Assembly (NCBI GenBank): GCA_000727475.1
Contig: KL647310.1
Coordinates: 1,801,989 to 1,865,988 of the forward strand
Reading direction: 5' to 3'
DNA from: Sarcocystis neurona
Taxonomy: Eukaryota > Apicomplexa > Conoidasida > Eucoccidiorida > Sarcocystidae
Length of the DNA stretch: 64,000 nucleotides
Below, in pieces: positions 1-11,859 of the stretch. Position numbers and translations under genes: made by a program. Under the pieces are notes generated by a model, which was not told the DNA's origin, did not search any database, and saw nothing but the letters and a program-made list of their open reading frames with translations. Numbering within the stretch: position 1 is the stretch's first letter; every line of letters begins with the position of its first letter.

Positions 1-639
1 TCTGTTCATATATATGTAGAAGTATACACAGATGAGGGTATGTCTGTGTGTGTGTCTGGTTGCGTATATGTAACAGTTACAACCATATATATATATATGT
101 ATGTGTGTGTGCAGCTTGACATGTGACTGCCGGGTGATATCCCTTGCAGCCTTGGCTGTGCAGCTGGAAGCAGGCATTGGGCAAAAGGTGAGACCAAATG
201 CGGGGGGGGGGGTGTTTTTGCGGCTCGTCTCGTTGCCGTTCGTATGCCGTTTGCTTATTGCCTATGCTGTTGCTGCTGTGGCTGTGGCTGCTGCTGCTGC
301 TGTTGCTGCAGTTGCTGCAGCAACTTATCGACCGCCACCGCGAAATAGTGAAGCTTTCCACTCGGCTCCGGTGTCGTGCGGCTACCGCTGCTCTACGAAG
401 TAGAACGTCGGAGCACCAGTGCGCGGAGAGGGAAGAGCAGCAGCAGCGGAAGGGAGGAACGCAGCAGCCGCAGCGGCGTGCAACCGCGTCTGCAACAAAG
501 TGGGACGGCTTTCCCGAGCTCGAAGCCGCAGAGATGCGGCGATCCTCTGCTCTCTCAGCCGTCAAAGAAATTCGCCGCCGCTGTTATCGACTCGTAAGCT
601 GCAGCACAGCAGCACTACCCATCTCAGCAAAACAGTAAC

Positions 640-1160
640 AGCAGCGGCAGGTCCTACGCCAGCATAAGCAGCTGCTGCAGCAGCAGCAGCCAGGCCCACG
701 ACAACAGCTAGAGTAACCACCGCGACACGGATAGGTGCAGCAGCAGCAGTAGCTAGCCTTGCAGCGAGGATAACGGCAGGAGCAACAGTACCCACAACAG
801 CGGCAACCACTGCAGCAACAGCAGCAGTAACACCAGCAGGGGTCGCTGCAGCAGCAGCGGTAACCACCGCAGCAGCAGCACCAGTAAGAGCAGCAGGGGT
901 TGCAGCAGCAGCGGTATCCAGCGCAGCAGCAGCAGTAACAGCAGCAGGGGTCGTTGCACAGCAGCGGTAACCAGCGCAGCAGCAGCAGTAACAGCAACAG
1001 GGGTCGTTGCACAGCAGCGGTAACCAGCGCAGCAGCAGCAGTAGCAGCAACAGGGGTCGTTGCACAGCAGCAGCGGTGACCACCGCAGCAGCAGCAAGTA
1101 CAGCAGAGGCGGTAATACTAGCAACACGAGCGGCAATCACAGCAGTAGCGAACTGCAAGT
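640..1160. repeat. CAG triplet tract with internal tandem units
   Basis: Interrupted CAG repeats containing a recurring unit around AGGGGTCGTTGCACAGCAG (at about 945, 1003 and 1060), spaced about 58 bp, flanked by CAGCAGCGGTAACCA. Open in several frames on both strands. Confidence 0.8.
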
Positions 1161-1211
1161 CGTAGAGCAGCAGCTGTCTTCACTGGCGGATTGCCAACGT
1201 GGCTGTCCGCT

Positions 1212-3311
1212 ATGTATGAACATCTCTTCTCTGTTTTCTCCGCAGCAGCGGCAGCAACACGTTGTTTTGCACTTGTAAGACCTGCGTCCGATGTTTCCGC
1301 TGCTGCTGTAGCTCCTGCGCTAAGCTACGCTTGCTTCTCTGACCTGCTGCTGCTGCTGCTGCTATCTGTGTACTGTTCGGGTTGCCCCCAGGCTTCTCTG
1401 GCTTCGCGTGTCACCGGCTGCGCACTGCTGAGTGGCGAGACTTCTTCTTCGCTGCTGTTAGCCCCTCCAGATGAGCAGCAGCAACAGTCTTCTCATGCTG
1501 CAGCGGCTGCTGATGCCGTTCCTGCTGCCACGGCCGCCTCTTTCCTTGCTGCGCCGGTTCCTGGTGCTGCTGCTGCGTCTGCACGTCCTGGTCTTCTTCC
1601 TGCTACTCCTGCTACAGAGCCTGCTACTGAAGTAGCGAGGAGAGGGAAAAAGGTCAGCAGAGGAATGGCTGCAGGCAGGCACTTGGGTGGCAGCAGTAGC
1701 AACGACTCGTCTCCTGCAGGTCGCTTTGCTCGAGATGTGAGCAGCACGGCTTCGAAGCTCAAACCGACGCAGCAGCAGCAGCAGGTACTCTGCGGATTAG
1801 CCACGAGCAGCACCAGCAGAGATTTGCAGCAGCAGCTGCCAGCGTCCTCCGCGCAGCATCGCTTCCAGCCATTTTCCCTGTACCTGCGGACGAATGCCGA
1901 CTACTACGGACCTGCTGAGGCTGCCGCAGCAGAAGCTTCTGCGACAGGAGCAGAAGAACCTTTTGCAGCAGGCAGGGAAGTGACTGGAGCAGGAGGAGCA
2001 GAAGATGCTACTGCAGCAGCAAGAGCACACTATCCAGCCGCAGCAACAGAGGACTTGCAGAGCCGGACACTGCGGCGGCAGAAACGGTGGCCCGCAGGCG
2101 GCGCTGCTTCATCTGCAGGAGTTGCGCGAACGGCGGGTTCCGCACCAGAAGCAGCCGCAGCAGCGAGAGCAGCTGAAGTTGACGAGGCTGCGTCATTTCT
2201 TGCAGACACGGGACTGTTGTCGGCGAGACGCATGCAGGCAGGAGGAAAAACAGCCACACACGGGCTCGAGCAGCAGGTCATATCCGCTCATTCAGGCAGC
2301 TCTGCAGCCCCCCCACCATACGGGGGAGAATCAGCAACAGCCTGTGCGGAAGCCAGCAGCAGTACAACCTCGCTCCGAAAGCCAAGGAAGCTGCAGCAGC
2401 AGCACCCGTGGCAGCCGCTGCAGCAGCAGGAGTCGACGCAGCAGCAGCTGCAGGCATCCCAGCAGCATCAATCGCGCAGGCAATGGCAGCCGCCGTCCTG
2501 GCACGAGGAAGAGGAGCAGCAGCACGCAGAGGTGAGTCCGGCCAACAGCGAAGAGGAGAGAAGAGTATCACGGGAGCTGCGATTGAGCAGCAGCGGAGCA
2601 GCGATGCGAGGTAGCATGTCACCTATTCGTACCGGAGCAGCAGCGTCGAACTGCACGCCTCAGCACTACGGAGAACAGCCTCAGTCTCCCACAGCGTCGG
2701 ATGCGCCAGGAAGAGCAGCAGCAGGAAACGAAAGAGGAGGAAAAGCAGCAGCATCGACAGCTGGAAGAGGCGCGGAGTGGAGCGCAGCAGGTGAAAAAGT
2801 TGCGTCACGGTTTTTGCAAGCAGCAGCACCAGAGAAAGTGAGTCTGACGCCAGTAGCGACGGGAAAGCGGCAGACGAAGGCTCTCGGGTCGCCAGCGGCG
2901 GGCGATGGAGTGCTGCAGCAGCAGCAGGACAGCAGGACCAGAAGAACGAGACGCAGAAGCAGCAGCAGCGGCAGCGAGTCGCAGCCGTCTGCTGCTTCTC
3001 CCAGCAGAACAGGGGAGAACAGCAGAGGAGCCGCCGCAGGCAGATCCGCTCTGATACGCGATACTGTAGGCTCGCGTTATTGCTGGCAAAGCAGCAGCAC
3101 GCACACGCCTGCTGCTGCTGGCGCTGGTCCTGCTGGTGGCTCTGCTGTAGCTGCAGCAGCAGCAGCATCTGGCGGCGACACGCAGGCGAGCCCGGGCCGT
3201 CGCAGCAGCGCAGCAGCAGACCGCCACAGCAGCAGCAGCGAGGAAAGGAATGGACCGGGAAATGAGTCCGACTTCCTCTCTGTCGAAGCGGCAAGCGAAG
3301 AGGAAATATAA
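1212..3311 (+). CDS. Hypothetical low-complexity protein (about 699 aa)
   Basis: ATG at 1212 (MYEHLFSVFSAAAAATRC) to TAA at 3309. The frame encodes one short hydrophobic stretch (FSDLLLLLLLSVYCSGC) followed by a long Gln/Ala/Ser/Arg-rich, presumably disordered body and an acidic tail (NESDFLSVEAASEEEI). No domain is recognised. The frame length, ATG start and natural acidic end speak for coding, but CAG tracts keep other frames open as well and introns could be present. It lies between a CAG block (640-1160) and an AT microsatellite block. Confidence 0.4.
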   Translation: MYEHLFSVFSAAAAATRCFALVRPASDVSAAAVAPALSYACFSDLLLLLLLSVYCSGCPQASLASRVTGCALLSGETSSSLLLAPPDEQQQQSSHAAAAADAVPAATAASFLAAPVPGAAAASARPGLLPATPATEPATEVARRGKKVSRGMAAGRHLGGSSSNDSSPAGRFARDVSSTASKLKPTQQQQQVLCGLATSSTSRDLQQQLPASSAQHRFQPFSLYLRTNADYYGPAEAAAAEASATGAEEPFAAGREVTGAGGAEDATAAARAHYPAAATEDLQSRTLRRQKRWPAGGAASSAGVARTAGSAPEAAAAARAAEVDEAASFLADTGLLSARRMQAGGKTATHGLEQQVISAHSGSSAAPPPYGGESATACAEASSSTTSLRKPRKLQQQHPWQPLQQQESTQQQLQASQQHQSRRQWQPPSWHEEEEQQHAEVSPANSEEERRVSRELRLSSSGAAMRGSMSPIRTGAAASNCTPQHYGEQPQSPTASDAPGRAAAGNERGGKAAASTAGRGAEWSAAGEKVASRFLQAAAPEKVSLTPVATGKRQTKALGSPAAGDGVLQQQQDSRTRRTRRRSSSSGSESQPSAASPSRTGENSRGAAAGRSALIRDTVGSRYCWQSSSTHTPAAAGAGPAGGSAVAAAAAASGGDTQASPGRRSSAAADRHSSSSEERNGPGNESDFLSVEAASEEEI

Positions 3312-3594
3312 ACAACTGAGGAAGGCGTGTTACCACTGCCGTTACATTTGTTACTACGTGCGCTGTTTTCTGATGACGTGGGGATCCTAGTGGTACTAAA
3401 ATCAGCACTCTTCCCATTTACGCTCCTCCTGCTACGGCCAAAACTCCTGGTGTGTTTCTGCGTATACAGGTAGAGGCGTAGCTTGTGGTGTATTTCTAGG
3501 GACACAGAAACACACATATATACATGTATACGTTAGTGTCGACATTCTAGATGTTGTTCTGTACACGCCGATAGACGCGCATATATATACGCTA

Positions 3595-3723
3595 ATTGCA
3601 ACACGCCTGGTATTTCTCAATGTGGCTACCTATGTAGATGTACGCACATATATATATATATATATGTGGATGTGCCAGTGTCAAAAGTCCTGACATATTT
3701 CCATATATGCAGATGTACGCATA

Positions 3724-3759
<36 letters not shown>

Positions 3760-3770
3760 CATATGCGTGC
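3595..3770. repeat. Tandem duplication in a TA/CA microsatellite
   Basis: Two copies about 80 bp apart around GCAGATGTACGCA / GTAGATGTACGCA, each followed by a (TA)n run. No gene here. Confidence 0.7.
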
Positions 3771-6700
3771 CTATATGTAGTGACATACCTGATGCTGCTA
3801 GAGGCAACGTCTGACAGGCACACTAGTATTAGCATCACTTCTAATACTAGCACGATTGTTACTACTTTTGTTAGTGTCAGTAGCGTTATTGCCGGCAGGC
3901 TCCCCGCTTCCGTAATGCCTCGCAATCCTCTATGACACGTGGTGCGGCTGCTGCGACCACAGCTGTTGCTGCGGCTGTTTTCTACTGCTGCTGCTGCTGC
4001 CGCTGCGTGGTGACTCCTTCGGCGAGACGTTCCGCGCTGGTTGCCTTTGCTTAGCGTGCTGCTTTGCCTCTCGCTTGCGGCGGCGCTCCATAGCAACTCA
4101 AATAACCAGACGCTACTAATAGCGTCAGAACAAGTCGTTCACTTCGGACGATGACTTCGCTACGCGACGTCTTGTTACCCCGATTACTGCTACTGTTGCC
4201 ACATCACATTTGCTCTGCAGCTCTCTCATACTCTTCTGCCCTTACAACGGCTGGCTGTCAGTACCGATGCCCTTCGTTCGCTAATTCTAGTATTCCCAAA
4301 ATTTAAATTATCACACGTGGACTAAGCACGGCACCAGTACTCACACTACTGCTGTAGTCCTGCTGATACTTCTACTGCAACTAAGTCGTCTAGTATCACA
4401 AGTAGCAGTGGCAGCGCTCGTCTTTCTACTACTACTACTACTACCACTACTACAAGCGTACGTCTCCAGCAGCAACACTTACTTCTCCTGCTCTCAGTTG
4501 TACGACTACCTGCAGTTACTGCGACTGAAGTTGTTTCTGCCGGGTTTCACTCCACTGTTGTTAATGTTATGTCTACTTTGCCAGCGTCGCTCTCACACGT
4601 ACGAAGCTATTGTCTAGCTGGTGATTCCATCGTCCACAACGCAGACTCAGTCTTCGCAGCTGGTTGAAATGTTGCTGCGAGAGAGGCAGGCTTCTAATCT
4701 TTCAAGTCCATATAGAACACTTCCAGGAGCAGACACCGTAAATGACAGCAGCGCCTGCAGCAGCAGAAAGCAGCGCTGGCCACAGAGGGGAGCGAGCAGC
4801 CTCTGAGGTGGCGCCAGGAGCACTGGCACGCAGCAGACGCTGACGGCAACTGTAGGAACCGGAAGTAGAGAAACGCAAGCGAAAGAAGATCGTACGCACG
4901 TAGCAGATTTTTGCGTACAGTAGGGGGCAGCTGGATGCTGCCAAACAACCTTGCAGCGAAACAGCCGCACGTACATGTCACTAACCATACTATTGAGGTT
5001 TACAAGTCTATACGCGTGCACAACGATGTGGAAGCGTGTTAATATAAATGGACTGACTGTCGTAGGTACTCACCTTAATGAATACAAATAAATACACTTT
5101 CCTTGTGCATATCTCCATGAATGCTTCTTCGTGCCAGACGAACGACATGGGCGGCTATGGCAGGAAAAGGTTACGTTAATTGTGAAAAAGCTGCCATCCA
5201 CGTACACACCGACAGAGAAAGATCCTTTTATTTTGGACAACATTGGATGAGGGTCTGTTCTTGTCCAGGAGTGCGCAAGAGGAGAGACAAAAGATTGCCT
5301 GTAGTCTCCGTCTAAAGTTACGAATACCCGATATCTGCAAGCACCGCATCACGAGGCTTCCGCCGCTTCATCCATTCGGTAAATCTCAAAGACGTCCACG
5401 TTTCTGCATTGGTAAAAATGCTGCGCTACGAACGGATGAAAATATATATTTGTGTCTCGTGTACATCAGTCCAAAGCAACGTACTAGCTATTCTTATGCC
5501 TGGTGTCATGCGCCATCAGAACTGTAATGTAAACACCTTGCGACGTGAGGCTGCAACGCCTTGTTGGAAACGTGTTCGTGAGCAACGACGAATAGAATTC
5601 TCCTTGTTTGGGTTGCAAAGTCGTGTACAAGTGAAACTGATGACAGCCACGCCAAAGAAGCTGCACGCCCAGCCACTAAGTATCTTTATCGCTGCGCTCC
5701 GCACACGCTGGGAGCATTGCCTATGCGCACTTGTATCTAGCCCTACATACGCCTACCTCTTCTCTACAAGGATGTATATGCTCCTACATTTCTACATATA
5801 TAGTTGCCCGCCTGGTTCTGTGTGTGTGCCTTTGGGCGCTCGTCTCTGTCGCACAAGTAGTTCTAATTTCTTGCATCGAACCAGTGCTGTACAAAAACTG
5901 AGTCATCTTCAGTTACAATGTAGCACATGGCGATTCCGAAAGATTCATTTCATCGAGCATTTTCGGCAAAAACATTCGATGAACACATTTCCTTTCACAT
6001 ACACATATATATATATATACGTATGTGTATGCCTGGATATTACAGATGAACTGATACGATAAGATGTATGGGCACAGAGAAAATTCTGTTAATTGAGAGA
6101 CCTGAGGTCTTGGTGAGAGGTACACGAATCAATAGGTGGACGCAAACCTGCAGAAAATACCCACACCTGTTGTGCTTGCGGACGGTGTGCCTGTCAGCGG
6201 ATGTAATTGAAGCCTAAAGGAACGAGAACGCAGCAATTACACCAGAAGTGCCTGCAATCACAGAACTACTACAATCATTTCATTTTACTACTACTACTAC
6301 TACAAGTGTGTACTTCTATCCCTACTAGGAGGATTACTATCACTGAAACTACTACTAGCATTACTGCTGATTTCACCCTTACTACAGCTAATACTACTAT
6401 CATTAGTACTGCTACTCGTTCTATGAACACGCTTCTCCTCCTCCCACGGCCAAGTCCATCGTGTTCGCATGTAGCCGAACGGATTAAAAATTTGTGCACA
6501 CAACCAGACTTACACACAGACAGATTCCAACACTATGTCTTTTATGTGTAAATCTTTTGATGCAGTTTCACTTTATCTCATGGGTGGATGATACACGAAA
6601 CCACAGATATATGTAATTCTAACTATACTCGCATCTAAAGATATATGTATATATAGACCTACACAGACAAATGAACTTTATAAAAAAGTTTGTCTGGAAC

Positions 6701-7068
6701 TGTCCTGACGAATACATAGTGAAGCGTGAACCTTCCTCGCGGGCTAGGCATGGATAATGAGGTTGTGGCGTCATAAAGCTAGCAGATTTACAATGCAGTG
6801 CGAATGTCGAACCTGAACTTTGTCTTCCACTGGATCTTAGTCCACGCTGCTGCCAAAATGCCTACATCGCAGGTGTTCACCTAATATTACACGCGAGAGG
6901 TATGACGCAGACCTACACCAATACATCAACACGTTTAGAAATATCAACTGCGAGGATTTCCTCTAAATCTTCCCTCAAGCTACGCGTTCGTAGTTACAAA
7001 CAGGTGAATATAGGGATCCTTGTGTAGAATCGTATTTTTCATAAAAGTCCACAACTCTTCATTAAGAC
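3770..7068. other. No gene recognised; ACT-type triplet patches
   Basis: Repeat-poor sequence with degenerate ACT/AGT runs at about 4425-4450 and 6290-6420 and a short TA run near 6005. The open frame at 4408 starts with GTG and is Leu-rich because of the triplets. The 5409-6062 frame has no recognisable domain. Confidence 0.6.
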
Positions 7069-7518
7069 ATGGAAAAACATGATCTTTCTTGCATAAGTAT
7101 GCACGCATACCTTTCACAGATCCGCTCAGTGACATACCTAATATTTATGCTTGCCCGTTTCTACAGAAAAGTACAATCAAACGGAGCCGCTCAACAGGAT
7201 CGACGTGTCACTACAGAGGTTGTACGGGGGGAAACGGTGGCGCATTTTAGCAATCACAGCAGCAAGAACAGCGGTGCAGAAGCAGCTGTACACAGGAGCT
7301 GCAGCAACAGAAACAGAACAACAATAGCAGCACGAGTACTAGAGATACAAAACAAGACAGGACAATCAGCTTTAGTATCTGTAGCGGCTGTTACAACAGC
7401 AGTAGCTTCACAAACGGCAGCAACAGCTGCTGTACCAGTAGCAGTCCAAGTGCTGCAGCCCGTACAATACGCGTACGCTGGGAACCGCAAATCTGGGGAC
7501 AGCAGCCGTTACACATAA
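7069..7518 (+). CDS. Hypothetical 149-aa ORF
   Basis: ATG to stop, beginning MEKHDLSCISMHAYLSQIRS and ending in a Val/Ala/Thr-rich stretch. No recognisable domain and no splice evidence. It lies at the border between repeat-poor DNA (6.5-7.2 kb) and a CAG tract, so part of it may simply be open by composition. Confidence 0.2.
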   Translation: MEKHDLSCISMHAYLSQIRSVTYLIFMLARFYRKVQSNGAAQQDRRVTTEVVRGETVAHFSNHSSKNSGAEAAVHRSCSNRNRTTIAARVLEIQNKTGQSALVSVAAVTTAVASQTAATAAVPVAVQVLQPVQYAYAGNRKSGDSSRYT

Positions 7519-8892
7519 AACTGCGGCAGTACCACCCACTGCGCTAGCCACGTCAGCAGCAGCATGTCAAGCAGCAGCAGCAGTACTTCTGGTATACGAG
7601 AAAGCTGTCGCCAGCCACAACAACAAGCAGCAGCAGCAGCAGTCGTACTAGTACGCGGAAGAGCTGCATCGCCAGCATCAGCAGCGTCACACCAAACATC
7701 AGCAGCAGCAGCACTACTACTGCACCAAAAAGCTGCCTCGCCAGCAGCACCGCAGACCCCAGCAGCGCTGCACCTGCACACAAAGCAGCAGCACCAGTGT
7801 CAGTAGACAAAGCAACTCCCACAGAACCATCACCGTAGCAGGCGGCACATCCAGCAGCAATAGCACTTCAGGAAGAAGTAATGCCGGCTTAGTGTGCTGA
7901 ACAGCATCAACAGCAGCGCGAGCGCGCAAAGCGCCACGCACCGCAGCGCCAGCAGACCAAGAGAATAAAGTAAGACAAGCAAGGATCAAGATGCAGAGCA
8001 TGCAAGGAGGTCGAAGCACTGCAGGGCCCACAGCGTCGAGAGCACATCACCTCGCCGTGGGAGCACCAGCAGCTGAAGAACAAGACCAACTGCAGCAGCC
8101 GCACGAGACAGAGCAACAGAAGGACTGGTTGCAGCAGCAGCAGAAGCTGTGGCAGTAAGGCTAGGCGTTCTGCTGAATGAGCAGGCCCATACAGAAGAAG
8201 TTGCAGGAGGTGCAGCACAAGAGCCAGGCTGCATACCGCAGCAGAAGCACCAGGCTGCATGCCGCAGCAGCAGCAGGAGCAGCCAGCGGCTCAGCAGCAG
8301 AAGCACCAGGGACAGCCGCCGCCGCCCCAGCAGCAGCAGCAAAGGGCTCAGCAGCAGCAGCAGCAGCAAAGGGTTCAGCAGCAGCACGCCCCCTGCGTAG
8401 CATCGTCCTTCGTCGAGAGACACAGCCCTTGGCTGGCAGCTAGCTGGCGGTCTCCTCTGCAAGACATGCGCGCATGCTTAGATGCTGCGTTTCCTTTATT
8501 TTCCTTCTCCTTTCCTCGCCGTTGGACGTTTCTTCCGCCTTCGTTTCACAATAAACACACACTGCTGCTGTTGCACTTTTCTCTGGCTGTCGCCGTCGTT
8601 GAAACTCTTTCCCTCGCAGTGTTGCTGCACGCGCTGCAGCCCACGGCTGCTGCCGCTGCTGCTGCTGCGGTTGCAGTTTCGCTTCGTGTGACCCCTCTTC
8701 TTTGCCTTCTCGTTACTTGTCTTCTTTTTCTTCCTGCCTACTTGTTCTTCTCCTTCTTTTGATGCCCGTCTCTCCTTTTTCCCCCCCATTCCCACTTCTT
8801 CTTCACTTTGCCATGTGTGTGTTGTCCACTTCTCTCTGAGTGAGTCCCTGCGTTACTGCTGGGTTGAGAAGTCACTTTCTCTGTTCCTACAG

Positions 8893-9102
8893 CACCAAAG
8901 CGCCTTAGTAATCGTACCGCGAGCGCACGGCCCCGGACGTGCACTTCCAGTTCGTCCGGCAGTAGCAGGACCCGGGCAGGATTATCGATCGCGGCAGCAG
9001 CGAGGGCCGCCGCAGCAGCAGCAGGAGCCGCCGCATCTCAACACAGCAGGAGCACACGGAGGGGCCGCAGCAGCAACAGCCGCAGGAGCAGGAGTACTGT
9101 AG
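8893..9102 (+). CDS. Putative terminal exon of an unidentified Gln/Ala-rich gene
   Basis: A pyrimidine-rich stretch (about 8480-8890) ends in CTGTTCCTACAG, an excellent acceptor, followed by an open frame HQSALVIVPRAHGPGRALPV, then poly-Gln and poly-Ala, and TAG at 9100. A second open frame (APKRLSNRTASARPR...) is also possible. Upstream CAG-rich sequence at 7560-8470 is the likely preceding exon. Function unknown. Confidence 0.3.
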   Translation, partial: HQSALVIVPRAHGPGRALPVRPAVAGPGQDYRSRQQRGPPQQQQEPPHLNTAGAHGGAAAATAAGAGVL

Positions 9103-11150
9103 AAGGTTTATAAGGCGCAGTCTATCTACAGCAACAACAACTGCAGCAGACGTAGTTCTGATGTGAGTTGCTCGGAAATATATGTGTATACAGACCTATA
9201 CACACATGCATGCGCACGTTTATACATAGCTGATTTGCTATAGGTGTATACCTACGTGTAAAATTATGTAATATATATGCCTTTGTATGTGCACAAATCC
9301 ACACACACACGCATGCATCTATACTTATCTATATATGTATATGCGAGAGAGAAGTACTATACATATGTGTATATGTGCGTGGTGCATCCGGCGCACCTAA
9401 AGCTATTAACCGGCGTCTACAAGAGAATGAGCCTCAGGCGCACTTTCGTGGGTAATTTCGACGGAGAAGGAAGTGCAGTATTTTTTGCGGCAGCACCGAG
9501 GGCGCTTCAGCAGGACAGCGACCGTGTGGGGCCGCATCGGGAGCGAGAGGCGCCGCCAGAAGAACGCCGAGAGAAGACGCAGCAGCAGGAGATACGGCAG
9601 CCGCAGCAGGAGCAGCAGCACGCACACTCGCCGCCTGATGTGCAGCAGCGGGGGCAGCAAGAAGCACTGTGACAGCAGCGGCACGAGGTGTGGGAAGCAG
9701 CAGAAGAACTGAAGTAGCACCAGCACCAGAGGGAGTGGCAGGAGCAGGTAACGCGGCAGCCGCCTCTTCAGCAAGACGGGCGTCAGAAATCCGGCAGCAC
9801 AAAGAGGAACTGCTGCAGCAAGCGCTGCAGGGCAGCAGCAGCGACGCAAGCAGGACAAGGTCCTGCTTGCTTCACAGTCGCGAGAAGAAGAAGAAGCAGC
9901 CGCAGCAGCAGGAGACGAGGCACATTCAGCAGTCGTAGCCGCCACCAGCGTTTGGACACCCGCACAGCAGCAGGGCGGAGAATTAGCAGCAGTAGCGGCA
10001 GCAGAGGCGGAGAATCAGCAGGAGGTGCAGCGGCGGAGATTAGCAGCAGGAGCTAGCAGCAGGAGCAGCGGCGGAGAATTAGCAACCTTAGCAGCAGCAA
10101 CTGCAGCAGCGAGGGGGCTGGACGGAGGCACTGGTCGCCGGCCCGCGTGTGCGTAGTAGTAGTGGAAGTGGACATGCCGCAGCACCAGCAGCAGCAACAG
10201 TGGCGCAGTCTCGAGGAAGAGATGAGCCACTAGCAGACCGGCGCACAGCAGTAGCCGTTCGAAGGCAGTGCCTGCTGCTGCAGGTTCACAGAGCTGCAGG
10301 GAAATTGGCAGCCCTCAGACAGCAACAACAGGCTCTGCTTCGCTGCCCCACGCGTCATTTCCCAGCGCTTCCTGCGACTCTCTCAAATGCTGGGTACGCC
10401 TACATATTACCGTCCACCTGCCTATCTGTTCTCGTCTATATCTACCTGTATCTATCCACCTATTCTCTATATGTAGATATGGGTATATATATATGCATGT
10501 ATATACATATATGTATTTCGAGTTACATCTACCTCTCTATATGTATTTCTGCGTACATCTGTGTCTATCTATCACGACATCTATCTGTATTTATTATTTC
10601 CATCTATATCTATATATCTATCTACCTGTATCAATCTATATACACCTGACTACCTATTTATACGTATTGATACATATATACATATATATATATGTATATA
10701 TATGTATGTATGTATATATATACTTCTGTATTTGTCTATCTACGTCTATCTACCCATTTCTGTATATTGAGACATATATATATACACACACATCGATCTG
10801 TATCGATCTCTCTCCATCTGTATCTATATCTATGTACATCTATTTGCCTATGCCTCTATACTGATACACGCATACATATATCTACTCTGTCAGTATATCT
10901 TTATATCTATGTGTGTACATCGTTCTATCTATATCTCGGTCGGCTTCTGTAGAGAGTTCACAGCCTTGCAAATGGCTGGTCGGCAGCAGTAATTGAAAGA
11001 GGAGAGGAACAGCGGAGAGCGGAGAGGGGAAGCTGCCCACTTTCGTGTGTGTGGGGCAAACGAAGTCAGCCCCGCTATAAATGTGAGAAGTCCACGCCAT
11101 TCTCCAGACCTGCCAGCAGACCCCCCACACCCGTCTTTCTGCAATTTCAC
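9102..11150. repeat. CAG tract then TATC/TA microsatellite
   Basis: 9170-9370 holds TA/CA repeats, 9570-10300 CAG repeats open in several frames, and 10400-10960 degenerate (TCTA)n/(TATC)n. No supported gene. Confidence 0.7.
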
Positions 11151-11712
11151 TCGTATACTTCGCCCTCTCTTTCTCTCTCTTTTTCTCGTACTTTCTCTTT
11201 TTCATACTTCCCTCTCTTTTTCGTCCTTTTTTCTTTTTCTCTTTTCTTCTTCGCTTGCGTGTCTTCTGACTAACCCGGTGCCTCTCCCTGTTCTCGCCTG
11301 CCGTCTCCACGCGGTTGTCTTCCCCCCTTTTCCCTCACGTGCACCTCCCACACGTCTCTGTATATACTTCGCAGCTACCTCGCGACTGTGTCCCTCTATT
11401 TTACCCTCCATATATATATTTATACGTGGATGGACTTACATATATACACATAGGTGTACTTTTATTTGTATCTTTACGTGTCTGCCTTCCCATTTCTGTC
11501 CCGTATATCTACGCTGCGTGCTTGTGTGCTTCTCTGCTTTCCTGTGTAGTTTCCTTCCTTTCTTCTGCTCGCTCTGTCTCTACCCTTCTATTTGCCAGTC
11601 TACACACATGCAAACATTCGCGTACTCACGTATATATGTGTATATACTTCTGTACGTAAGAAGATATGGAAATGCGCAGACATATATATATATATGTATA
11701 TGTATGTGTAAG

Positions 11713-11808
11713 ACAGAAGAGTTGTGGACGAAGAAAGAGGAGATGCTGAGAAATCTCACAGCAGCAAAAGAGCGCTTCGCAGTAATCGCTAGGAGACAAG
11801 GAATATAG
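11713..11808 (+). CDS. Putative terminal exon, coiled-coil
   Basis: After a long pyrimidine tract (11155-11590) and a TA/TG stretch, the sequence TGTGTAAG is followed by an open frame TEELWTKKEEMLRNLTAAKE then RFAVIARRQGI and TAG. The heptad-like spacing of Leu/Met/Ala suggests a coiled coil. No family recognised, and the upstream exon was not found. Confidence 0.3.
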   Translation, partial: TEELWTKKEEMLRNLTAAKERFAVIARRQGI

Positions 11809-11859
11809 GAGAACGCGAGCATGCAACTGCAGCTGCCGTCGTCTACCGACCACTTTTGC

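Noticed and set aside
562..1158. Minus-strand Ala/Val/Leu-rich frame of 198 codons
   Set aside because: Composition of the CAG tract alone; no ATG-based or conserved feature, and Cys/Leu versions are open in the other minus frames.
4408..4617. Leu-rich frame that looks like a signal peptide protein
   Set aside because: It starts with GTG, not ATG, and the Leu run comes from ACT triplets.
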